A stretch of DNA of 64,000 bases from Eutrema japonicum (taxonomy: Eukaryota > Streptophyta > Magnoliopsida > Brassicales > Brassicaceae). The notes under the pieces were generated by a model. The model had not been told where the DNA came from and did no database searches. It worked only from the letters and a program-made list of their open reading frames with translations. A program made the position numbers and the translations under genes. Location of the stretch: assembly GCA_030161315.1 (NCBI GenBank), contig BSQW01000007.1, forward strand, positions 34,849,639 to 34,913,638, written 5' to 3'. Numbering within the stretch: the stretch's first letter is position 1; every line of letters begins with the position of its first letter. Below, one piece after another: positions 56,840 through 64,000 of this stretch.

Positions 56840-58025
56840 TGATATATCATGGTTTTTACCCGTTTTAAGCCATGATATAAGTCCTTTTTATAGAGTCTTT
56901 TAGTATTTTGGAGTTTTTAGAGTCTTTTCAGGTTTTAGGTACGTTTGGAGCATTATTGGAGATATTGAAGCATTTTGGAGCATTTTGGAGTCAAGTAGAG
57001 ATCCTGTAGCTGAGACACCGATTTATCGCCCGAGTATCAACCGATACACTTATGGTATCGATCGATACCCATCGAAGAAACAGAAGGATCACGACTTTAT
57101 TGAAGATTTTAGAAACTGCAAATTACCCCAGAAGATTTTATTATTTACAAGAACCCCAAAACGTGTCTTAGGTTATTTATTAGGTTTTTCAGCCACTTTG
57201 GCGAGAACACACTTCATTCAAGTTTTATTTTACTTTGGTTTTTGTGAGAGAGCTTTTGAGGGAGACAAGTCTGAAACTCTGTTCGTCCGAGAGAAGATTT
57301 CGAACCCCTGTTTTACTCTCTTCTTTATTATTTATTCAAGTATTTATTCAGTCATGTTTATTATCTCAATTTCCATGTCTGAGTAGATCTCCTGTTAGGT
57401 TTAGGGTTCTCATAAGGGATTTCTTTGAATGCTAGGTTGATTAGTTGTTTAGGGTTCATCATCTGAATTAGTTCTTCACCTTAGGTTGTTCTCGAAGCTA
57501 ATTCTAGATTGATCACATGGAACTTAGATCTTAGGTTAATCAATTAGGCATGACAGTGTAATTGAGTAATCTGATAGAAATTAGAGTGAGCAAAATAACT
57601 ATTCGCAAAGAGATTTGGTTTAGTTGTTTTGTGAACAAATTAAACTTGAACTAAAAGTTGGTTTAGACTTTAGGATTCGCAAAGAGATTTGGAATTCTAG
57701 GATTTAGACTTTGATAATTCTCGCAACGAGAGTTGGATAATTATACTTTAGTGATTTGAGTTCAAGAGCCGTGCGTAACCTGAACCATGATTAGTTAGTT
57801 TATCTGCATTCATTGATTTCATGAGAAATACCCTGAACCTACCTTTCTTCCAATCGAATTACAACTTGTTTAATTTACGTATTTGCTTTCAATTCCATTG
57901 ATCACTTAGCTTAATTCAATCATTAAAATCTATTGTGTGTTTTCTTGAGTCTATGTGGATTCGATCCCTAAGTATTACAATCGACAAAGCTTTAGTACTT
58001 TTAGGGTATTAATTTGAGCTTATCA
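56840..58025 (+). repeat. Element C second LTR, shared with a downstream unit
   Basis: TGATATATCATGG to GAGCTTATCA, 1,186 bp. Preceded by a polypurine tract and followed by an intact PBS, so it serves as 3' LTR for the unit at left and 5' LTR for the unit at right. It retains the palindrome pair deleted from the first LTR. Confidence 0.92.
57034..57068. repeat. 21-bp-spaced palindrome pair inside LTR
   Basis: GTATCAACCGATAC at 57034 and GTATCGATCGATAC at 57055. Confidence 0.9.
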
Positions 58026-58184
58026 AATTTGGCGCCGTTGCCGGAGATTCAATTCGCCATTAGATTTTAGTTTGAGATTTTCGACTAAGTTCGACCAGTA
58101 TCAATCGACACCCTAGTGGTATCGGTCGATACTTGTCGTGAATTTTTGAGTTACTTAAGTTCTTGACTTTTGTGTTTCAGGTGC
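58026..58184 (+). promoter_or_regulatory. PBS and leader of the second C unit
   Basis: TGGCGCCGTTGCC at 58030-58042, complementary to tRNA-Asp. The leader is nearly identical to 23699-23857, with its own palindrome pair and TTTCAG before the gag ATG (58185). Confidence 0.88.
58098..58132. repeat. 21-bp-spaced palindrome pair, second leader
   Basis: GTATCAATCGACAC at 58098 and GTATCGGTCGATAC at 58119; same bases as 23771-23805. Confidence 0.88.
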
Positions 58185-58767
58185 ATGCCTAATCGTGAAA
58201 CCAGAAGGAACAAGAGCACTCCGCTAGTTAATATGTCGTTAGAGAAGCTATCACTTTTGGAACGCACAAACAGAAAAGCAAAGAAGCCAGCAGAGATGAA
58301 CAACAATCCAGTGGTTTTAGTTCAAGATGCAGATGGTGCTTACAGAGACCAAGAGGGTCGATTGTGCAATGAGAGAGGGCAACGATTGGATGGAGAGGGG
58401 AACATCATCCCACCTCCTATTTTTGTCGAGGAGATTGTCGTTGGGAATGCAGTGGCTAATCGTGGGAGGACGCTTGGTGAGCACAACAGACCTGATCAGT
58501 TCTATGCCAACCGAGCTGCGATTCGTATTCCAACTTTTCAGAGGAATGACTTTTAGCTGAAACCTGCGTACTACGCTCTTGTGAGTCATCATCATTTCCA
58601 TGGTCTATCTCATGAACATCCAATTGATCATATCGAGAGGTTTGAGAATTTGGTCACTGGTATGAAGTACAATGGAGTGCCCAATGAGTACCTCTTCTGC
58701 AAGCTGTTTCCATACTCTCTTTGTGGGGATGCAGCTTATTGGCTGAAGCAATTGCCCCCTGGTTCAC
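58185..58767 (+). pseudogene. Gag N-terminal block of the second C unit, cut by G
   Basis: MPNRETRRNKSTPLVNMSLE onward, like 23858-24629 but with different lesions. It keeps NRAAIRIPTFQRNDF and then has TAG at 58554-58556 (GAG in the first copy). It retains AAYWLKQLPPGSL, which the first copy has lost. It lacks the EGN codons near VVGNA. Element G begins directly after PPGS. Different breaks in the two copies mean they decayed separately. Confidence 0.85.
58763..58767. repeat. Presumed left target duplication of element G (TTCAC)
   Basis: TTCAC precedes the LTR start TGATAATAGG. The first gag copy shows the uninterrupted site CTGGTTCACTAACTAC. The matching right copy lies beyond the window. 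Confidence 0.6.
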
Positions 58768-60903
58768 TGATAATAGGATTTTTACTAATCAATTACTCAA
58801 ATCCCACTAATGTCATTGTAGTATTTGAGATATCGAACCACGGAGGTTAAGATTGAAGCACTAGGAATACATGAATCTTCCTAAGCTAGAGCAAATGTTT
58901 TTGGGTTTTTATGTTTTTAAACTAAAGAAAACAAATGAAAGAAAGAAAACAAAGATAGAAATGTGGATCATGAACTAAGCTATCAATGAGATGGATAACA
59001 ATCAAACAATGAATCATTTGGAAGCATACTATCCTAGAACATGGAATTCACAATTATGACTAATCCACCGTCGTGGCACTAATCACTTTGTTAATCACCA
59101 AATCAAGAACAAACCATCATTTGTGATAAGATGATTAACAAGCATTAATCTCCAATCCCACTTAGTTCACTAATCACCTTAGACATCAACTCTCATTGGC
59201 TAGGCATGAAAAGCTCACAAAATGTTTGGTTCAAGCATTTCATCGAACATCTATCGGGCGTGAAATGCTTAAGCTCTAGCTTTGATCTCTCAATCCAAAA
59301 CTAGCTTTAAGATTAACCTAAGTGAAGGATCTAACAAGATGCAACCTAAATCATCATCATCTAATCATCAAGACAATTAACAAATGAAGCATAAACATTC
59401 AATGCACATTTATTCTTATGACATGGAACACTTTCAAGTAGACTAGTTCACTTCCATGACACTAATCATTGTACGAATCATCTAAAGTCAGCATCCACCG
59501 ATCACTTAGATAATCCATAATTTACCACAAGTCCATTTAAGTCAACAATGCATCCTAAAGTCAGCATCCACCGATCACTTAGAATGAAAAGCATGCTTAG
59601 AAGTTTTCTAGACATTTCATCGAACACCTTGTGTGCATGAAATGTCTAAGTTCTAGAAATGAGTTTTCAATTCAATCATATCATTAAGATCCTTCCTAAC
59701 ATGAGAACAAATGCTTATCTAGTCCTAAGCATCAACAATCAACCATCAAACCATCCAAATCAAGCAAAATCCAAAATCCAACAAAAAGGTGGCTAAAGCC
59801 TAAACATGAAGAACATAAAAGAAGAAGAAATAAAAATAAAAATAAAGAAGATGCATTAATATAAAGATAAGGGTGAAGAAATCTTCTCTAGAGTAGCATT
59901 TGTATGAAGAACAATCAAAATTCCTCTCAAAATCATAAGGAGAGTTTGGGATAAAACCCAACTCTAGAAAGAAGAAAACTTGGATCTAAAAAAAGGGTTT
60001 TCAATATTTAAATGAGTTTGGGTCGGACCGGGTCAACCCGGAACAAACCGGGTTTTGATCCGGTTAAGTCTTTGGTACGTCTTCAGTGAATTGGTCATAA
60101 CTCCTGAACCTGACATCCGAATGATCTGAATCCAACTCCTGTAGACAGCTAACTCGTCCCTCTACAACTCTTATAAATATCGTTCGAGTTGATTCATATC
60201 GTAATGCCTTCGTTTTTCCGGTTATTTAGACGGTATCGTCTTCTCTCGGCCAGACGGACATACCTTCAGTAAATCCGTCGTATCTTCCTATCCATATGTC
60301 CAAATAACCCGATTCAAACTCATGTGTAAAGCTGATTCACTCCTCGACAACTTTGGTGAAGACCACCGAGGCTAATTCGGAGTGGAGACTCTTCAATACC
60401 GATGTCACAAATCGGTATTGTACATCGGTACTAACGGAATTTTCCCTCTGTTTCCACACCAAGCAGTTGTACCGACCAGTGACCTCCGTATTGAAGAAAC
60501 CGTTTCGGCCAGGCGGACATGTCTCTGGTAAATCAGCCATATCTCTCAAACCACGCGTCCGAATGACTTGATTCCAACTCCCATGGACAGCTACCTCGCT
60601 CTTATACAACTTCCATGAAGATCATTGAAACTGATTCAGATCGGAAGGTTTCCGTCCAGCCACATCTTTCCGGCGTATCGGATGAGCTCTTCCTTCTCTT
60701 GATGCTCAACCACTTCAATCATCCCAAATGTCTCCAAAACACCTAAAACACTCCAAATGAATGCAAGAACTCACTAGGACCTAATGTAAATGTCCTAAAC
60801 TCTAAATGAGACCTAAATGCAAGACAAAACCATGATTATGCATGCAAATGGTACAAAACTCTAAGTAAAATGTATGCTTAAAATGTAAAATGCATGAATA
60901 TCA
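58768..60903 (-). repeat. Element G LTR (3' LTR in its own orientation)
   Basis: 2,136 bp, TGATAATAGG to GCATGAATATCA on plus. Its complement aligns with LTR E (end ...ATCCTATTATCA; TTTGCTCTAGCTTAGGAAG shared). It contains the GC-rich inverted repeat around 60025-60065 and the CGGACGCGTGGTTTGAGAG module near 60553. Confidence 0.88.
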
Positions 60904-62914
60904 ATTCCCCCAAACTGAAACATTTGCTTGTCCTCAAGCAAACAAGAATAGGCAAAGGGAGAAGACTAGAATATGGGAGCTCAAATCCGAAAGTGCCATA
61001 AAAGAATACGAGCCCAATGTCCAAGTTGCAAACTTCTTGATGTGATCAACCAACTTACTCAAAAGTGACTAGACATACTTATCCTCACATGACTTACATT
61101 CGAACCTCAACCTACACAAACTTTCAAATCCTCCAACCCCTTGACATTGATTAAGTGTAATAAGCGTTAATCATGTTTATGCAAGATCAAATGAATTCGT
61201 TTGGCTAAGGGTTAGGTTATGAGATGAAGATGATCTCATTATCATGCATGGGTAATTAAGTATAAGGATCTCTCATAGAAAGAGCAAACTTTAGCAAAAT
61301 GCTAAAGGTAAAAGGCAACCTATGCATACAAGGGAGAATTCTCATCTACCCAAATGCCTAGAGTGTCTCTAACCTAAAGCCTTCTAACCCGTTTGTGCCC
61401 ACATCCTAAGCTACCCTTTTCATCTAAGATATTTGCCTTCTTAAACCCACACATGATTCTTGTCCTTTCACTTCACATTCTTCTCATTCGGGAATCAACT
61501 TCTTTTTCCTTGTTCTTATGGTTTGGTGCTTCTTTGTTGTGACTCAGCTCTCCTTTTTCTTCATTTTTGTTCACGCCTCTTTTTCTTCTTTGATGCTTTG
61601 GTCTTTTCGGCTTTCTTCTTTTTCTTTGGATCTCTTGAGGCTATCTTATTCTTAGAGCTAGTCTTATAATTTTGCACCAACCAATCTATAAATTCGATCC
61701 CCTTTTTCCTTCACCTTATTCATCTTTCCCATTCCACAATCTATTCCAAACACATCCATTCACCAAATTTCCTAACTGTTCCCCCAAACTTAAACCAAGA
61801 ACTGCCAACCTATCTAGCCTATTCCTAGATTAACTCCGTGATGATGGAGCTAAATCTACATGAGAATTCCTCCTTGTCGCCTTAAACCTACCAATTTTTG
61901 CCAGGTTTGCTCGAAATAAAGCCTCACCAATCACACAAGAATATCAATGGCTAGAAAGAATGTTGAGGTTAGGGTAGGGGAAACCATTCCAATGATGGGA
62001 TATGGCTACTTGGATAAACAAGAGTGGTGAAAGGGAAAAGATTATCCAAATATGTATGAAGTGATCCACGAATTCATTCAAAAATGCATGAACACAATAT
62101 TTACAAGTCAAAATTAAGGTTATCACTTATATGGGGTTGAATTCAAGTCAAAGTTTGCTTCAATCAAGGCAAGAACAATAAGACATGAGATCAAGGCATG
62201 GTTCGCTCTTAATTTCTACACGAGATCAAAGCATCAAGTAACTAGCAACAATGGCATTGGACTAAGCTATTAATATGGTACTTTACAAGGACAAATCTAT
62301 CATTGCTCCTAATGCTCATGCAAAGCTACCTTATATGATATGAATCTAGACTCAATCCTATATGGAATGCACAAAAGTTCAAAATTTTCAAAATTATTGA
62401 AAATGCATGAGATTCAGGATGCAAAAGGAAAATAAGACACAAAACACAAGGTTAGATACCGGTCCCTCCCCCAAACTTAAATCACAACGTCTCGGTGTGA
62501 AAGAAGTTCAAGATAGTGACCAAAAACAAAAGATGAAATGCAAAGACTCAAAAAGAAAAGAGATACTTACAAAGGAGGAGTGAGATTAGCGGAATGGAGA
62601 TGATGAAGAGAGGAGTGTGACACGTTGTTGCTCAAGCCCTCCTTCCGTCACATACCACGATCTTTGACCCAAAAGACACTTATTGACTTGCTTGTTTTGT
62701 GTCTCAAGCTCGACAAGGGATAGGCTCGGGGAGGTCCCTAAGGGGCGCGTTTAACGTCACTAGCTTGACGGTTCCTTCCTCATTACCACTCCCTTCATGA
62801 AACTCACAAGAGAAGTGAAAAGATTAGCAACAAAAGAAAATAAAAAGCTCTAGTCTTAAGAAGAATCAAAATCCTAATGATCAATGCTAAACTTCCCCAG
62901 CAACGGCGCCAAAT
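60904..62914 (-). other. Element G internal region
   Basis: No gene on either strand. The plus strand starts with TTCCCCCAAACTGAAA (inverse polypurine tract) and GCTTGTCCTCAAGC. It has a pyrimidine-rich stretch at about 61490-61640, the inverse of the purine tract of D and E, and CCTCCCCCAAACTTAAATCAC near 62466. Near 62730-62775 (minus strand) is a remnant resembling the bases that follow pol in C and gag-protease in D. PBS at 62899-62911. Confidence 0.8.
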
Positions 62915-64000
62915 TGATAATATGATTTTTACTAATCAATTACTCAAATGCCACTCATGTCATTGTAGTATTTGAGATATCGAACCACGGAGGTTAAGAT
63001 TGAAGCACTAGGAATACATGAATCTTCCTAAGTTAGAGCAAATATTTTTGGGTTTTTATGTTTTTAAACTAAAGAAAACAAATGCAAGAAAGAAAACAAA
63101 GATAGAAATGTGGATCTTGAACTAAGCTATCAATGATATGGATAACAATCAAACAATGAATCATTTGGAAGCATACTATCCTAGAACATGGAATTCACAA
63201 TTATGACTAATCCACCGTCGTGGCACTAATCACTTTGTTAATCACCAAATCAAGAACAAACCATCGTTTGTGATAAGATGATTAACATGCATTAATCTCC
63301 AATCCCACTTAGTTCACTAATCACCCTAGACATCAACTCTCATTGGCTAGGCATGAAAAACTCACAAAATGTTTGGTTCAAGCATTTCATCGAACACCTA
63401 TCGGGCGTGAAATGCTTAAGCTCTAGCTTTGATCTCTCAATCCAAAACTAGCTTTAAGATTAACCTAAGTGAAGGATCTAACAAGATGCAACCTAAATCA
63501 TCATCATCTAATCATCAAGACAATTAACAAATGAAGCATAAACATTCAATGCACATTTATTCTTATGACATGGAACACTTTCAAGTAGACTAGTTCACTT
63601 CCATGACACTAATCATTGTACGAATTATCTAAAGTCAGCATCCACCGATCACTTAGATAATCCATAATTTACCACAAGTCCATTTAAGTCAACAATGCAT
63701 CCTAAAGTCAGCATCCACCGATCACTTAGAATGAAAAGCATGCTTAGAAGTTTTCTAGACATTTCATCGAACACCTTGTGTGCATGAAATCTCTAAGTTC
63801 TAGAAATGAGTTTTCAATTCAATCCTATCATTAAGATCTTTCCTAACATGAGAACAAATGCTTATCTAGTCCTAAGCATTAACAATCAACCATCAAACCA
63901 TCCAAATCAAGCAAAATCCAAAATCCAACAAAAAGGTGGCTAAAGTCTAAACATGAAGAACATAAAAGAGGAAGAAATAAAAATAAAGAATATGCATTAA
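62915..64000 (-). repeat. Element G second LTR, truncated by the window
   Basis: Begins TGATAATATG next to the PBS and follows 58768 onward with very few differences (for example CAAATGCCACTCATG for CAAATCCCACTAATG). Confidence 0.9.

Larger units (their letters stand above)
22744..58025 (+). mobile_element. Athila-like Ty3/gypsy retrotransposon C (interrupted by D)
   Basis: Two related LTRs (22744-23698 and 56840-58025) enclose a PBS with tRNA-Asp-type TGGCGCCG, gag, protease, RT, RNase H and integrase in gypsy order, a long 3' non-coding region and a polypurine tract. Its gag is split by the 25.1-kb composite D. Without D the unit is about 10.2 kb. The coding part is one long gag-pol frame with several nonsense codons and two frameshifts. 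The 5' LTR abuts Helitron sequence, but the expected duplication on the other side cannot be seen because the second LTR is followed by more C sequence. Confidence 0.87.
58768..64000 (-). mobile_element. Non-autonomous LTR element G (LARD-like), minus strand, partial
   Basis: LTR (58768-60903), a 2.0-kb internal region without genes (60904-62914), and a second LTR cut by the window edge (62915-64000). Read on the minus strand: PBS 62911-62899, non-coding interior matching element E, polypurine tract, LTR. The two LTRs look almost identical over their shared kilobase, so insertion is recent. It keeps the cis signals for reverse transcription and lacks gag and pol, so it would depend on a related Athila-like helper. 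Confidence 0.87.

Overview
The window is nuclear plant DNA, very probably from a Brassicaceae species (Arabidopsis or Brassica relatives) and from a pericentromeric or other heterochromatic block. It is AT-rich and I can support no ordinary host gene. Almost every base belongs to a transposable element, and most elements sit inside one another. The main families are CACTA (En/Spm), a Helitron, a MULE carrying a DUF1985-type fragment, and Athila-like Ty3/gypsy LTR retrotransposons with a tRNA-Asp-type primer binding site (TGGCGCCG).

Layout. (1) 1-15043: outer CACTA element A, transposase on the minus strand, left end outside the window, with a 454-467 bp tandem array and a long MIRNA-like foldback. 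Its transposase is split by a complete second CACTA element B (4577-12482, plus strand), which has a decayed transposase and an apparently intact five-exon accessory gene. (2) 15247-22743: remains of a Helitron gene. An intron holds a 2.8-kb MULE (15406-18224) with a perfect 9-bp target duplication, and the Rep N-terminal region is triplicated in tandem. (3) 22744-58025: an Athila-like element C with two LTRs, a gag broken into two blocks, and degraded protease, RT, RNase H and integrase. (4) 24630-49751: a 25.1-kb composite (D) inserted in the C gag with a perfect 5-bp duplication (AGCTG). It holds three D-type LTRs (the first a chimera), one E-type LTR, two gag-protease units without RT or integrase, an inverted segment, and a CACTA derivative F (27312-31577) inside the first LTR. 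(5) 56840-64000: the second C LTR is followed by another PBS and gag, so C looks like a tandem LTR-internal-LTR-internal array. That second gag is cut by an inverted non-autonomous LTR element G running off the right edge.

How it works together. Only the CACTA-B accessory gene reads as an intact protein. The D, E and G retroelements lack polymerase and could only move using proteins from related full-length elements. The order of events read from nesting is: A before B; Helitron before MULE and before C; C before D; D before F; the second C unit before G, whose two LTRs look nearly identical and therefore recent.

Most noteworthy: a 14-bp palindrome (GTATCGATCGATAC and variants) present as pairs or triplets at 21-bp spacing at eight places across element C (plus one pair at 20 bp); the CACTA-A foldback; the composite D with shared breakpoint sequence; and the gag-protease-only family with a conserved C-terminal tail.
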